A stretch of DNA of 64,000 nucleotides from Microbacterium sp. Leaf288 (GCF_001422925.1 NZ_LMNI01000010.1:124001-188000); one strand, 5' to 3'; positions 8,520 through 17,913 are shown, numbered from the stretch's first letter. Numbers and translations are program-made. The notes: generated by a model from the letters alone, not told the origin.

Positions 8520-9744
8520 CCCGCCCGCGCGACGCGGCCTCGCCGCTCGCGTGTCGCTCGGCCGGGTGTTCGCCCCGGTGCCGAGCGAGTTCCTGCTCAT
8601 CGCCTCGACGACGCTGCTCCTGACGGTCTTCGGGCTCGTCATGGTGCTCTCGGCGACGTCCGCGACCGCGACGGCCGCCGGAGAGGCGCCGTGGGAGATG
8701 GTGCTCAAGCAGGTCGTGTTCGCCGTGATCGGCATCCCGTTGATGTTCATCGCGAGCCGCCTGCCGGTGACGTTCTGGAAGAAGATCGCGTGGCCTGCGC
8801 TGATCTTCGGCGTCGCCTTCCAGCTCCTGGTCTTCACGCCGCTCGGCCACGGCGCGGACGGCAACCGCAACTGGATCATCATCGGAGGCTTCCAGGCGCA
8901 GCCCTCGGAGTTCCTGAAGCTCGGCCTCGCGCTCTGGGTGGCCTTCGTGCTGTTCCGCAAGCGCACGCTGCTCACGAAGTGGCAGCACGTGTTCATCCCG
9001 CTCGTGCCTGTCGCCGGCCTCGCGATCGCGACCGTGCTCGCCGGCGACGACCTCGGCACGGCCATGATCCTCGTGCTCATCGTGCTGGGCGCGCTGTTCT
9101 TCTCGGGCGTGAAGCTCCGCATCTTCGTGCTGCCCGCGATCGCCGCAGCCGGCGCGGTGGCGTTCCTCGCCGTGACGAGTCCCGACCGCATGCGCCGGTT
9201 CATGAGCTTCCTGAATCCGAACTGCCTGGACGACTACTTCAACGACTGCTACCAGCCGCTGCACGGGATCTGGGGCCTCGCCAGCGGCGGCGTCTTCGGC
9301 CTGGGCCTCGGCAACTCCCGTGAGAAGTACGACTGGCTCCCCGCCGCCGCGAACGACTACATCTTCGCGATCGTCGGCGAGGAGCTCGGCCTCATCGGCT
9401 GCGCGGTCGTGCTGGCGCTCTTCGCCCTGTTCGCGGTGGGCGCCTTCCACGTCATCCGCAAGACCGACGACCCGTTCGTGCGCATCGCCGCCGGAGGCAT
9501 CACCGTGTGGATCGTCGGGCAGGCCCTCATCAACATCGGCGTCGTGCTGCGCGTCTTCCCGGTGCTCGGCGTGCCGCTGCCGTTCATGTCACAGGGCGGC
9601 ACCTCTCTGCTCTCGGTGCTGCTGGCCTGCGGCGTGCTGCTCGCGTTCGCGCGATCACTGCCGGCTTCCGTCGCGCGACGTGAGGCCGCCATCGCCTCGG
9701 CGCGCGCGGCGCGCGAGCGCGCGAAGCTCCACGCTGTCCGCTGA
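8449..9744 (+). CDS. ftsW: Lipid II polymerase FtsW (SEDS family)
   Basis: 431 aa, SEDS glycosyltransferase that polymerises lipid II at the septum together with FtsI. A proline-rich cytoplasmic head (about 1-45) precedes roughly ten membrane helices. Family motifs include NRNWIIIGGFQAQPSEFLKL, AGDDLGTAMIL and FPVLGVPLPFMSQGGTSLL. GTG 8449 is preceded by a strong GGAGGA at 8438-8443 with 5-base spacing, which decides this start although it lies 71 bases inside murD. Confidence 0.95.
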   Translation: MTTTQPPRPRTTRPAPPATKTEADPPARRGLAARVSLGRVFAPVPSEFLLIASTTLLLTVFGLVMVLSATSATATAAGEAPWEMVLKQVVFAVIGIPLMFIASRLPVTFWKKIAWPALIFGVAFQLLVFTPLGHGADGNRNWIIIGGFQAQPSEFLKLGLALWVAFVLFRKRTLLTKWQHVFIPLVPVAGLAIATVLAGDDLGTAMILVLIVLGALFFSGVKLRIFVLPAIAAAGAVAFLAVTSPDRMRRFMSFLNPNCLDDYFNDCYQPLHGIWGLASGGVFGLGLGNSREKYDWLPAAANDYIFAIVGEELGLIGCAVVLALFALFAVGAFHVIRKTDDPFVRIAAGGITVWIVGQALINIGVVLRVFPVLGVPLPFMSQGGTSLLSVLLACGVLLAFARSLPASVARREAAIASARAARERAKLHAVR

Positions 9745-9774
9745 CGTCGGGTCATCGCTTTCGGGTTCGGGGCC

Positions 9775-9841
9775 GTTCGGGGCGTGATCTCTCCGTCGGG
9801 GCGGAGGTTCTGCGCCCCAACGGAGCGAATGCGCCCCGAAC
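9775..9841. repeat. Nested inverted repeat between ftsW and murG
   Basis: Outer arms GTTCGGGGCG (9775-9784) and CGCCCCGAAC (9832-9841) enclose inner arms 9791-9803 and 9813-9825, which pair at 12 of 13 positions around a 9-base loop. Two symmetric 6-base internal loops separate the pairs. In effect this is four copies of a CGTTCGGGGCG-like unit, two direct and two inverted. No T tract follows, so it is not a standard terminator. Confidence 0.65.
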
Positions 9842-9860
9842 CGGCAGGGACCGAGCCGGG

Positions 9861-9866
9861 TAGGCT
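9861..9866 (+). promoter_or_regulatory. -10 element of murG
   Basis: TAGGCT lies 6 bases before the GTG start of murG, the spacing expected for a leaderless transcript. Confidence 0.5.
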
Positions 9867-9872
9867 CGGGGA

Positions 9873-10958
9873 GTGACGACGTACCTCCTTGCCGGCGGCG
9901 GCACCGCCGGACACGTCAACCCGCTCCTGGCTGTCGCCGACGCGCTGCGCGCCCGCGACCCCGAGGCCGAAGTGCTCGTGCTCGGCACCCGTGAGGGGCT
10001 CGAAGCGCGGCTCGTGCCCGACCGCGGCTACGAGCTGCTGTTCGTCGACAAGGTGCCGTTCCCGCGGCGCCCGAACAAGGCGGCCGCCGCGTTCCCTGCG
10101 CGCTTCCCCCGCGCGATCTCACAGGTGCGGGCTCACATCGCGCAGCGCGGCGTCGACGTCCTCGTCGGCTTCGGCGGCTATGCGTCGGCCCCGGCGTACG
10201 TCGCGGCGCGGCGCGAGAACGTGCCGTTCGTCGTGCACGAGGCCAACGCCCGCCCGGGACTCGCGAACGTGCTCGGCGCCCGCCGGGCGGCCGGCGTCGG
10301 CGTGGCGTTCGAGGGGACGCCGCTCAAGCGCTCGAAGGTCGTGGGAATGCCGCTGCGTCGCGAGATCGTGTCGCTGGATCGCGCCGCCCTCCGCGACGAG
10401 GCCGCCGCGTACTTCGGGCTCGATCCCGCGAAGCCCGTGCTCCTGGTCTTCGGCGGCTCGCTCGGCGCGCAGCGCCTGAACGCCGCCTTCGGTGAAGGCC
10501 ACGACGAGGGCTGGCGCGCGGTCGTTGACGCCGGGTGGCAGCTGCTGCACGTCACCGGCGAGCGCTCCGAGCTCGTCGACCCCGGCGCGCCCGGGTACGT
10601 CGTCCGCCGCTACGTCGACCGCATGGACCTCGCCTTCGCCCTCGCCGACTTCATCGTGTCGCGCGCGGGCTCGGCAACGGTCAGCGAGATCAGCGCTCTG
10701 GGCATCCCGACCGCCTACGTGCCGTACGCCGTGGGCAACGGCGAGCAGGCGCTGAACGCCTCGTCGGCGGTGCGCGCCGGCGCGGCGATCCTGATTCCGG
10801 ATGCCGAGTTCACCGGCGACCGCGTGCGGTCGGAGGTCGTGCCGCTCCTGACCGACGAGACCCGCCGCGCGGCGATGGCGGCGGCCGCGGCATCCGTCGG
10901 CACCCGCACCGGAACCGAGAACGTCGTCGCGATGATCGACGACGCGCTGCGCGCCTGA
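9873..10958 (+). CDS. murG: UDP-GlcNAc:lipid I N-acetylglucosaminyltransferase MurG
   Basis: 361 aa, GT28 enzyme that converts lipid I to lipid II at the inner face of the membrane. The N-terminal glycine loop GGGTAGH is at residues 8-14. GFGGYASAPAYVAAR, HEANARPGLAN and FGGSLGAQRLN are family blocks, and the sugar-nucleotide site includes SRAGSATVSEI. GTG 9873 is the only start that keeps the complete first strand. It appears to have its own leaderless promoter in the 128-base gap after ftsW. Confidence 0.95.
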   Translation: MTTYLLAGGGTAGHVNPLLAVADALRARDPEAEVLVLGTREGLEARLVPDRGYELLFVDKVPFPRRPNKAAAAFPARFPRAISQVRAHIAQRGVDVLVGFGGYASAPAYVAARRENVPFVVHEANARPGLANVLGARRAAGVGVAFEGTPLKRSKVVGMPLRREIVSLDRAALRDEAAAYFGLDPAKPVLLVFGGSLGAQRLNAAFGEGHDEGWRAVVDAGWQLLHVTGERSELVDPGAPGYVVRRYVDRMDLAFALADFIVSRAGSATVSEISALGIPTAYVPYAVGNGEQALNASSAVRAGAAILIPDAEFTGDRVRSEVVPLLTDETRRAAMAAAAASVGTRTGTENVVAMIDDALRA

Positions 10959-10996
10959 GACGATCTCACTCACGACCGCAGTGGACCGGGGGACCG

Positions 10997-11416
10997 ATGG
11001 CGAGCGCGACGAAGTGGGCGACGGCGGTGCTGTTGGCGGGCGTCAGCGTGCTCGCGCTGAGCGGATGCGTGACCGGGCCGGGTGCGCCGAAAGGCGGCCC
11101 GACGCCGCAGGCCTTCCTCGATCGCGAGGAGCTGCCCTCGTGCGGCACCGTCGTGCTCGAACAGGGCGAAGAGGTTCCGACCGGCGACATCGCGTGCCTC
11201 GAGGAGGCGTCCGTCGCCGGCGCGGAGCTGGCCGTGACACGACCGAGCACCGAGGGCGACCCCATCACGCAGTACTACCGCGTGCCCCCCGGCGGTGGGT
11301 GGCAGATCTACACCGACATGACGAGGGATCGCTACGGCGAGGGCTGGTGGCTCGACGAATGCCCTGACGCGCTGTCGATGTCCCAGCTGGGGGAGTGTGC
11401 GAACACCCGGCTGTGA
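10997..11416 (+). CDS. Putative lipoprotein inserted in the dcw cluster
   Basis: 139 aa with a signal peptide and lipobox LSGC (Cys24), so it is predicted to be lipid-anchored outside the membrane. The mature part has four further cysteines, in SCGT, ACLE, ECPD and ECAN, possibly two disulfides. No known family was recognised. ATG 10997 follows GGGGGA at 10988-10993. It sits between murG and murC, and its stop is 6 bases from the end of the convergent GntR gene. Frame and signal peptide support a real gene; function is unknown. Confidence 0.72.
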   Translation: MASATKWATAVLLAGVSVLALSGCVTGPGAPKGGPTPQAFLDREELPSCGTVVLEQGEEVPTGDIACLEEASVAGAELAVTRPSTEGDPITQYYRVPPGGGWQIYTDMTRDRYGEGWWLDECPDALSMSQLGECANTRL

Positions 11417-11422
11417 TCGGGT

Positions 11423-11815
11423 TCAGGCCGTGGTGGCGCCCGGAGAGCGGAGCGCTGCGGTGACGACGGCGAGGGCCTCCTCGGCGTCGAGATGCAGGTC
11501 GCGCACCTGCGCGGCGAACGCCGCGGCGGCGCGCTGCAGCTGCTGACGGGCGGGGTCGGCGTCGAAGGCGACGAACGTGCCGTTGCGACCCCGCGTCTCG
11601 ATGATTCCGGATGCCTCGAGCTCGCGGTACGCGCGGGCGACCGTGCCGGGCGCGACACCCAGGTCCTCGGCGAGGCGGCGCACCGTGGGCAGTCGCGCGC
11701 CCGCGGCGAGCTCGCCGGACGCGACCGCGTCGATGAGCCCCGTGCGCAGCTGCTCGAACGGCGGGACGGCGGAGGATGGGTCGATGACGAACGACATCTC
11801 GGACTGTTCGGGCAT
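11423..11815 (-). CDS. GntR-family regulator, YtrA-like
   Basis: 130 aa. The N-terminal GntR winged helix-turn-helix spans about residues 14-82 (PPFEQLRTGLIDAVASGELA, LPTVRRLAEDLGVAPGTVAR, YRELEASGIIETRGRNGTF). Only about 45 helical residues follow, as in the short YtrA subfamily, which usually regulates ABC transporters. No transporter is adjacent here, so the target is unknown. It interrupts the dcw cluster on the opposite strand between murG and murC. A good promoter and a candidate operator lie directly upstream, suggesting autoregulation. A second in-frame ATG six codons in is possible. Confidence 0.85.
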   Translation of the reverse strand: MPEQSEMSFVIDPSSAVPPFEQLRTGLIDAVASGELAAGARLPTVRRLAEDLGVAPGTVARAYRELEASGIIETRGRNGTFVAFDADPARQQLQRAAAAFAAQVRDLHLDAEEALAVVTAALRSPGATTA

Positions 11816-11822
11816 GATTCCG

Positions 11823-11856
11823 ATTGTGTCGCGGTCTGTATCAATGTGTCAACACA
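11823..11856 (-). promoter_or_regulatory. GntR promoter with overlapping operator-like palindrome
   Basis: On the minus strand TTGACA (11852-11847), an 18-base spacer and CACAAT (11828-11823) lie 7 bases before the ATG of the GntR gene. The dyad TGTGT-CA-ACACA (11845-11856) covers the -35 box, a plausible autoregulatory site. Confidence 0.62.
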
Positions 11857-11917
11857 AAGTCGACTCCGGCGCCGAGCCGCCCCAGCGCGCCGGGGCCGCG
11901 GCATCCGCCCGCCAACT

Positions 11918-11923
11918 TAGACT
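11918..11923 (+). promoter_or_regulatory. -10 element of murC
   Basis: TAGACT lies 9 bases before the murC ATG, giving a leaderless or near-leaderless start. It implies that murC and the downstream genes have a promoter separate from the first half of the cluster. Confidence 0.45.
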
Positions 11924-11932
11924 TGACCGGTC

Positions 11933-13357
11933 ATGATCAGACCCGATCTCAGTCTTCCCATTCCCGACGACATCACCGCCGCCCACTTCATCGGAATCGG
12001 CGGATCCGGCATGTCGGGGCTCGCCCGCATGTATCTGGAGCGCGGGATCCGCGTCTCGGGATCCGACCGCGCCGACAGCAAGGCGCTGCGCGAGCTCGCC
12101 GAGCTCGGCGCGACCGTGTACGTCGGGCACGACGCGTCGAACCTCGCCGACGACGTCGACACCGTCGTGCACACCGGCGCGATCTGGCCCGAGAACCCCG
12201 AGTTCGTGCTCGCCAAAGAGCGCGGGCTCCACGTCATCCACCGGTCGCAGGCGCTGTACTGGCTGATCGGCGGCCGCCGGCTCGTCTCGGTCGCCGGCGC
12301 GCACGGCAAGACCACGTCGACCGGCATGATCGTCACCGCCCTCCGCGACCTGGGCGTTCAGCCGACCTTCGTGAACGGCGGCGTCATCGCGCAGCTCGGC
12401 GTCTCGAGCGGCAGCGGCTCGGACGACCTCTACGTCATCGAGGCGGACGAGTCGGACGGCACGTTCCTGCTGTACGACACGTCGATCGCGCTCATCACGA
12501 ACGTCGACCCCGACCACCTCGATCACTGGGGGACGCGCGACGCGTTCTACGCCGCGTTCGCCCGGTTCGCGAACGAGGCGCGCGAGGCGGTCGTCATCTC
12601 GTCCGACGACGCGGGTGCGCAGCTCGTCGCCGCACAGCTCACCCACCCGCACGTCGTCACCTTCGGCGAGGCCGCAGACGCGACGGTGCGCGTGAGCGAC
12701 ATCGTCACCGACGGCCCCGTCTCGTTCCGCATCACGCACGACGGGGTCACCGTCGACGCGCAGCTGCCGGTTCCCGGCGCCCACAACGCGATCAACGCCG
12801 CCGGCGCCGTCGCCGTGCTCCTCACGCTCGGCCACGACCTCGAGCCCGCGGTCCGCGCGGTCGAGGGCTTCGCCGGCACCGTCCGTCGCTTCGAGCTGCA
12901 CGGCGTCGAGCGCGGCGTCAGCGTCTTCGACGACTACGCGCACCACCCGACCGAGGTCGCCGCCGCCCTCGCCGCCGCGCGCTCGGTCGTCGGCGACGGA
13001 CGCCTCATCGCGATCCAGCAGCCGCACACCTACTCGCGCACGCAGGAGATGTACCGCGAGTTCGCCGAGGTGCTGGAGACGTACGCCGACCACACCGTCA
13101 TGCTCGACGTCTACGGCGCCCGGGAGGACCCGGTGCCCGGAGTCACCGGCGAGCTCGTGAGCGGCGCCTTCGCCGACCCGTCGCACGTGCATTACGTTCC
13201 CGACTGGCAGGAGGCCGCCGACTACACGGCCTCGGTCGCGCGCGACGGCGACTACGTCATCACGCTCGGCTGCGGCAACGTGTACCTCATCATCCCGCAG
13301 GTCCTCGAGGCCCTCGCCCACGAGGACCCCGCCCGTCAGACGGCCACGGCGGAGTAG
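11933..13357 (+). CDS. murC: UDP-MurNAc:L-alanine ligase MurC
   Basis: 474 aa. MurC starts peptide-stem assembly by adding L-Ala to UDP-MurNAc. GIGGSGMSG at 21-29 binds the UDP part, AHGKTT at 123-128 is the ATP loop, and [20 protein letters not shown] and [10 protein letters not shown] are family blocks. Length is normal. ftsQ starts 7 bases after the stop, without the ddl gene found here in many bacteria. Confidence 0.97.
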   Translation: MIRPDLSLPIPDDITAAHFIGIGGSGMSGLARMYLERGIRVSGSDRADSKALRELAELGATVYVGHDASNLADDVDTVVHTGAIWPENPEFVLAKERGLHVIHRSQALYWLIGGRRLVSVAGAHGKTTSTGMIVTALRDLGVQPTFVNGGVIAQLGVSSGSGSDDLYVIEADESDGTFLLYDTSIALITNVDPDHLDHWGTRDAFYAAFARFANEAREAVVISSDDAGAQLVAAQLTHPHVVTFGEAADATVRVSDIVTDGPVSFRITHDGVTVDAQLPVPGAHNAINAAGAVAVLLTLGHDLEPAVRAVEGFAGTVRRFELHGVERGVSVFDDYAHHPTEVAAALAAARSVVGDGRLIAIQQPHTYSRTQEMYREFAEVLETYADHTVMLDVYGAREDPVPGVTGELVSGAFADPSHVHYVPDWQEAADYTASVARDGDYVITLGCGNVYLIIPQVLEALAHEDPARQTATAE

Positions 13358-13364
13358 CAGCCGC

Positions 13365-14372
13365 ATGCGTCGCCCGTCGCCGTTGCCGCAGTCGCCGGTC
13401 GCCTCGCGCGGCACGGCGGAGAAGGCCGCGTCGGCGCGCACGCAGCGCCCCGCCCGCGACCAGGCGCCGGCGCCGGAGCGCGAGCCCGTCGAGCCGACCC
13501 TCGACGAGAACCGCACGGCTCCCGTCATCCCGCTGGCGTCGCCGTCGCCGCTGCCCGACGCGAACCCCGACCTCGACCCGACGACGGACGAGGGGTTGAA
13601 TGCTGCGGAGGTGGGCTTCCGCGAGGTGTGGCGGGCCGCCCACGCCCGGCGCAAGGCGCTGCGCGCCGAGATCCGCCGCTTCACCGTGCGCCAGCGACGC
13701 CGGCGCGCGGTGTGGTTCGGTGCGGCAGCATCCGTCCTCCTCCTGGCCCTCGGCACGCTCGGCGCCGCGTACAGTCCTCTGTTCGGGGTGGAGAAGATCA
13801 CCGTGGTCGGGGCGCAGCAGCTCGCCGCGGGCGATGTCGCCGCCGCCCTGTCGGGTCAGCTCGGCAAGCCGCTGCCACTGGTCGACGAGAGCGCCGTCAA
13901 GGCCGAGCTCGTCGCGTTCCCGCTCATCGAGACGTACGCCCTCGAGGCGCGCCCGCCGCACGAGCTCGTGGTGCGGATCGTCGAGCGCACGCCGATCGGC
14001 CTCATCGAGACGCGTGCTGGGTACACGCTCGTCGACGCGGCCGGCGTCGCGCTGTCGACGACCGCCACCCCGAGTGCCGGCACCCCCGTGCTCACGATCA
14101 CGGGCGGTGTGGACTCCGACGCGTTCGCCGCGGCCGGTCAGGTGATGCGGTCGCTGCCGGACGAGATCCGCGCGCAGGTGACGGGGGTCGCGGCCTCCAC
14201 CCCCGACGACGTGACGCTCGAACTCGGCGGCACCAACACGCAGGTCGTGTGGGGGAGCGCGGAGGATTCGGCGGAGAAGGCTCTCAACCTCGCCAAGACG
14301 ATGGCCGCCCGGCCCCCGGCCGACGTGTACACGTACGACGTCTCCTCGCCTGACGTCGTCGTCGTCCGCTGA
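13365..14372 (+). CDS. ftsQ: Cell division protein FtsQ
   Basis: 335 aa. A long disordered, Pro/Ala-rich cytoplasmic region (about 1-75) is followed by a basic stretch and one membrane segment (about 122-140). Then comes a POTRA domain beginning [20 protein letters not shown] and a beta domain ending [20 protein letters not shown]. FtsQ joins FtsL and FtsB and activates FtsWI. The family is identified by the POTRA motif and by its place between murC and ftsZ; ftsA is absent, as usual in actinobacteria. Confidence 0.92.
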   Translation: MRRPSPLPQSPVASRGTAEKAASARTQRPARDQAPAPEREPVEPTLDENRTAPVIPLASPSPLPDANPDLDPTTDEGLNAAEVGFREVWRAAHARRKALRAEIRRFTVRQRRRRAVWFGAAASVLLLALGTLGAAYSPLFGVEKITVVGAQQLAAGDVAAALSGQLGKPLPLVDESAVKAELVAFPLIETYALEARPPHELVVRIVERTPIGLIETRAGYTLVDAAGVALSTTATPSAGTPVLTITGGVDSDAFAAAGQVMRSLPDEIRAQVTGVAASTPDDVTLELGGTNTQVVWGSAEDSAEKALNLAKTMAARPPADVYTYDVSSPDVVVVR

Positions 14373-14470
14373 CCCGAGACGCCCTCCGACGCGACTTCGA
14401 GTACCAGATGGCGCGACACGCCGACTCGGTCCGCGCACGCGCGCGGCATCGGCCTACTTTCGTGACAAAG

Positions 14471-14510
14471 GAATTGCATACCGGGCAATTCTTTATACCT
14501 CTACTAGAGG
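14471..14510 (+). promoter_or_regulatory. Paired palindromes upstream of ftsZ
   Basis: In an AT-rich stretch of the ftsQ-ftsZ gap lie two dyads. The first is GAATTGC (14471-14477) with GCAATTC (14485-14491); the second is the 13-base palindrome CCTCTA-C-TAGAGG (14498-14510). The A+T content contrasts with the surroundings. They lie 38-78 bases before the ftsZ ATG, where promoter and operator elements would be expected. Confidence 0.5.
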
Positions 14511-14548
14511 TTGAAGGTTTAGACAGGTCCAGGGCTACGGAGGCCGGC

Positions 14549-15706
14549 ATGAGCCAGAACCAGAACTACCTCGCCGTCATCAAGGTGGTCGGCGTCGGCG
14601 GCGGCGGAGTGAACGCGGTCAACCGCATGATCGAGCTCGGCCTGCGGGGCGTCGAGTTCATCGCCATCAACACCGACGCCCAGGCGCTGCTCATGAGCGA
14701 CGCCGACGTCAAGCTGGACGTCGGGCGCGAACTGACACGAGGACTCGGCGCAGGCGCCGACCCCGAGGTGGGGCGGCGCGCGGCCGAGGACCACGCGGAG
14801 GAGATCGAGGAGGCGCTGCGCGGCGCGGATATGGTCTTCGTCACCGCGGGCGAGGGCGGCGGCACCGGCACCGGCGGTGCCCCGGTGGTCGCGAAGATCG
14901 CGAAGTCGATAGGAGCACTCACGATCGGTGTCGTGACGAAGCCCTTCTCCTTCGAGGGTCGTCGCCGCCAGCAGCAGGCCGAGACGGGCGTCGCACGCCT
15001 CAAGGAAGAGGTCGACACCCTCATCGTGGTGCCGAACGACCGCCTGCTCGAGATCAGCGATCGCGGAATCTCGATGATCGAGGCGTTCGCCACCGCCGAC
15101 CAGGTGCTCCTGGCCGGTGTGCAGGGCATCACCGACCTCATCACGACGCCCGGTCTCATCAACCTCGACTTCGCCGACGTCAAGTCGGTCATGCAGGGAG
15201 CGGGCTCGGCCCTCATGGGCATCGGCTCGGCGCGGGGGGCGGATCGCGCCATCAAGGCCGCCGAACTCGCCGTCGAATCGCCCCTGCTCGAGGCCTCGAT
15301 CGAGGGCGCGCACGGTGTGCTGCTGTCGATCCAGGGTGGCTCGAACCTCGGCATCTTCGAGATCAACGACGCGGCGCAGCTGGTCAAGGAGGCCGCGCAC
15401 CCCGAGGCGAACATCATCTTCGGAACGGTCATCGACGACACCCTCGGCGACGAGGTGCGCGTCACCGTCATCGCGGCGGGCTTCGACGGGGGCGAGCCGC
15501 AGGCCCGCATCGAGCCGATCACGGCCACGCGCGTCGTTTCGACCCCCGCGCTGCCCGTGACGTCCGCCGACGAGGCCGCGAAGGACCGCGACGTCGTCGA
15601 GACGCAGACGCCCCAGGTTCCCGTCGCAGTCGGCGCCGTCACGGAGTCGTCCTACGACACCGCTTTCGGCGACGACGACCTCGACATCCCCGACTTCCTC
15701 AAGTAA
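14549..15706 (+). CDS. ftsZ: Cell division GTPase FtsZ
   Basis: 385 aa tubulin homologue that polymerises into the Z ring. The nucleotide-binding strand [15 protein letters not shown] is near residue 13 and the tubulin signature [10 protein letters not shown] at 101-110. The T7 loop contains [12 protein letters not shown] variable linker (about 315-370) ends in the conserved partner-binding peptide [14 protein letters not shown] 14549 is chosen over an upstream in-frame start because GGAGG at 14539-14543 lies 5 bases before it and homology begins there. Confidence 0.98.
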   Translation: MSQNQNYLAVIKVVGVGGGGVNAVNRMIELGLRGVEFIAINTDAQALLMSDADVKLDVGRELTRGLGAGADPEVGRRAAEDHAEEIEEALRGADMVFVTAGEGGGTGTGGAPVVAKIAKSIGALTIGVVTKPFSFEGRRRQQQAETGVARLKEEVDTLIVVPNDRLLEISDRGISMIEAFATADQVLLAGVQGITDLITTPGLINLDFADVKSVMQGAGSALMGIGSARGADRAIKAAELAVESPLLEASIEGAHGVLLSIQGGSNLGIFEINDAAQLVKEAAHPEANIIFGTVIDDTLGDEVRVTVIAAGFDGGEPQARIEPITATRVVSTPALPVTSADEAAKDRDVVETQTPQVPVAVGAVTESSYDTAFGDDDLDIPDFLK

Positions 15707-16393
15707 GTGGGCGACCTCGCCGATCGTCTCGCGGCGATCGATGAGCGGATCGCGGATGCTGCGCGCGCGGCGGGCCGTGATCCGTCCGAGCTCACTCGCG
15801 TCGTCGTGACGAAGTTCCACCCGGCGTCGCTCGTCGAGGAGCTGTACGGGCTCGGCGTGCGCGATGTGGGGGAGAACCGGCAGCAGGAGTTCAGCCGCAA
15901 GGCGGTCGAGGTCGGAGACCTCGACGGACTGCGCTGGCATTTCATCGGGCAGGCGCAGACCAACAAGGCGCGCGCCATCCGGGCTGCAGCATCCGTCGTC
16001 CATTCGCTGGACCGTGCCCGCCTGGCGGACGCGCTCGACGCCGTGGCCGAGCCGGGAGACGCGGTCCTTGACGTGCTGCTGCAGGTCAATCTCACCGACG
16101 ACCCCGGCCGTGGCGGCGTCGCCCCTGACGACCTCGAGGCCCTCGCCGCTCACACCGCCGCGCTGCCCTCGCTGCGTGTGCGCGGGGTGATGGCGGTCGC
16201 GCCGCTGGACGAGCCGCCTGCGCCGGCGTTCGAGCGGCTGAACCGTCTCGCGGGCGTCGTGCGCGCGGTCGTCCCCGATGCGGAGTGGATCTCCGCCGGC
16301 ATGACCGCGGACTTCGCCGAGGCCATCGCGGCCGGCGCGACACACCTACGCATCGGTTCGGCAATCACCGGACCCAGACCACAACGCGGTTAG
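15707..16393 (+). CDS. yggS: YggS/PROSC pyridoxal-phosphate homeostasis protein
   Basis: 228 aa. A TIM-barrel PLP carrier that controls free pyridoxal phosphate and affects amino-acid pools; it has no assigned catalytic reaction. The PLP lysine is Lys36 in [33 protein letters not shown] and [20 protein letters not shown] are family blocks. The GTG start directly abuts the ftsZ stop. The pgeF-like gene that often separates ftsZ and yggS is absent. Confidence 0.95.
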   Translation: MGDLADRLAAIDERIADAARAAGRDPSELTRVVVTKFHPASLVEELYGLGVRDVGENRQQEFSRKAVEVGDLDGLRWHFIGQAQTNKARAIRAAASVVHSLDRARLADALDAVAEPGDAVLDVLLQVNLTDDPGRGGVAPDDLEALAAHTAALPSLRVRGVMAVAPLDEPPAPAFERLNRLAGVVRAVVPDAEWISAGMTADFAEAIAAGATHLRIGSAITGPRPQRG

Positions 16394-16396
16394 CCT
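16391..16396 (+). promoter_or_regulatory. -10 element of sepF
   Basis: TAGCCT sits 8 bases before the ATG at 16405 and 29 before the GGAGG-preceded ATG at 16426. The transcript would start near 16403 and carry a short leader with a Shine-Dalgarno. Confidence 0.45.
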
Positions 16397-16425
16397 CGGA
16401 ACAGATGAGCACTACGGAGGATCAG

Positions 16426-16890
16426 ATGTCGAACCCGCTCAAGAAGACCATGGTGTACCTCGGACTCGCCGACGAGGAAGAGGTCTACGAAGAGCCGGCC
16501 CCTCAGCCGCGTGCTCGCAAGTCCGAGCAGGTCGTCGAGAAGCCGGCCGCTCCCGTGACGCCGATCCACCGCCCCGCGGTCGTCCGCCAGCCGGCGCCCG
16601 CGGCGATCAACGAGATCCTCACGGTGCACCCCAAGCAGTACCGCGATGCCCAGGTCATCGCCGAGAACTTCCGTGACGGCATCCCCGTCATCATCAACCT
16701 CTCGCAGATGAGCGACGCCGACGCGCGACGCCTCATCGACTTCGCGAGCGGCCTGTCGCTCGGTCTCTACGGACGCATCGAGCGGGTCACCAGCAAGGTG
16801 TTCCTGCTCTCGCCCGAGAACGTCGCCGTGTCGGGCGACGGAGCGGTCGCGCAGGCGGATCCGGAGTCGGTTCCGTTCGCGCAGCCGTAA
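16426..16890 (+). CDS. sepF: Septum protein SepF
   Basis: 154 aa. SepF tethers FtsZ to the membrane, taking the role FtsA has elsewhere. [19 protein letters not shown] forms the membrane-binding N-terminal helix. A disordered linker follows (about 25-60), then the dimerising domain from [17 protein letters not shown] to [12 protein letters not shown] 16426 follows GGAGG (16416-16420) at 5 bases and gives the canonical N-terminus; ATG 16405 would add seven residues. Confidence 0.95.
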   Translation: MSNPLKKTMVYLGLADEEEVYEEPAPQPRARKSEQVVEKPAAPVTPIHRPAVVRQPAPAAINEILTVHPKQYRDAQVIAENFRDGIPVIINLSQMSDADARRLIDFASGLSLGLYGRIERVTSKVFLLSPENVAVSGDGAVAQADPESVPFAQP

Positions 16891-16899
16891 TCTGGCTAC

Positions 16900-17199
16900 G
16901 TGGCAGTCGTCCAACTCATCGCAGCGATCCTCAACCTCGCGCTGCTGCTCTATGTCTTCGTGTTGCTCTCGCGGCTGGTCCTGGACTGGATCCCGTTCTT
17001 CAACCGGGAGTGGCGCCCGCGGGGCGCGGGTCTCGTCGCCGCGGAGATCATCTACACCGTCACCGACCCGCCGATCAGGCTGTTCCGCCGCTTCATCCCG
17101 CCGCTGCGCGTGGGGGCGATCGCGATCGACTTCGGGTTCGCGCTGACGATGCTGCTGTGCTTCATCCTGCTCAGCATCACTCGCACCATCGCGGGCTGA
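16900..17199 (+). CDS. YggT-family membrane protein
   Basis: 99 aa with two hydrophobic segments (about 4-27 and 73-95) around a basic loop containing TDPPIRLFRRFIPPLR, the YggT signature. The biochemical role is unknown. Its position between sepF and wag31 is conserved in Gram-positive bacteria and suggests a link to septum or envelope processes. GTG start, 9 bases after the sepF stop. Confidence 0.9.
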   Translation: MAVVQLIAAILNLALLLYVFVLLSRLVLDWIPFFNREWRPRGAGLVAAEIIYTVTDPPIRLFRRFIPPLRVGAIAIDFGFALTMLLCFILLSITRTIAG

Positions 17200-17251
17200 A
17201 CCGACTCACTCCGACCCGGTCGCCGGCTTCGACACTCTCAGAACCGATGAC

Positions 17252-17290
17252 TATGCTTTGCTGATACGAACGGCCGCCAGCCGGCGGCCG
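17252..17290 (+). promoter_or_regulatory. Promoter and leader hairpin of wag31
   Basis: TATGCT (17252-17257) is the best -10 in the 135-base gap. An 8-bp GC-rich hairpin (17271-17278 with 17283-17290) then lies in the presumed leader, ahead of the AGAGGA ribosome site at 17323-17328. Confidence 0.45.
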
Positions 17291-17334
17291 CCCCGACATC
17301 GGCCAGCGACCAGACGCTCGAAAGAGGAATCACC

Positions 17335-17913
17335 ATGGCATTGTCCCCCGATGACGTCGTCACCAAGCAGTTCCAGCACGTCCGCTTCAAGGAGGGTTTC
17401 GACCCGGACGAGGTGGACGATTTCCTCGATGAGATCGTCGTGGAGTGGCGCAAGGCTCTCACCGAGAACGAAGAGCTGAAGGCCAAGCTGGCGGCGTACG
17501 AGTCGGGTGCTGCCGCGCCTGCCCCGGCTGCCGCCCCGGCGCCTGCCGCCGAGCCCGCCCCCACCCCCGCCGCGGGTGGCGCCGCTCCCGCCGCGAGCGC
17601 CGGCATCATCGAGCTGGCGCAGCGTCTGCACGACGAGCACGTCGCCGAGGGCATCGCCCAGCGCGACCAGCTCATCTCCGACGCCAAGTCGCAGGCCGCA
17701 TCGATCGTGTCCGAGGCCGAGACGCGCGGTCGCGAGGAGCTTTCGAAGCTCGAGCGCGAGCGCACCACACTCGAGGGCCGCATCTCCGAGCTCCGCAACT
17801 TCGAGCGCGACTACCGCGCCCAGCTGCGCAGCTACATCGAGGGCAAGCTGCGCGACCTCGAGACCACGGCGACGGCGTCCGGCGCTCAGCCGGTCTCCGC
17901 GCTGGGCCTCTAG
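17335..17913 (+). CDS. wag31: DivIVA/Wag31 polar growth protein
   Basis: 192 aa. DivIVA-type scaffold that marks poles and septa and organises wall growth in actinobacteria. The N-terminal membrane-binding domain reads MALSPDDVVTKQFQHVRFKE and continues into DPDEVDDFLDEI. A short coiled coil, an Ala/Pro-rich linker (about 58-88) and a long C-terminal coiled coil (about 90-175) follow. AGAGGA at 17323-17328 precedes the ATG. The protein is short for the family because the linker is brief. Confidence 0.95.
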   Translation: MALSPDDVVTKQFQHVRFKEGFDPDEVDDFLDEIVVEWRKALTENEELKAKLAAYESGAAAPAPAAAPAPAAEPAPTPAAGGAAPAASAGIIELAQRLHDEHVAEGIAQRDQLISDAKSQAASIVSEAETRGREELSKLERERTTLEGRISELRNFERDYRAQLRSYIEGKLRDLETTATASGAQPVSALGL

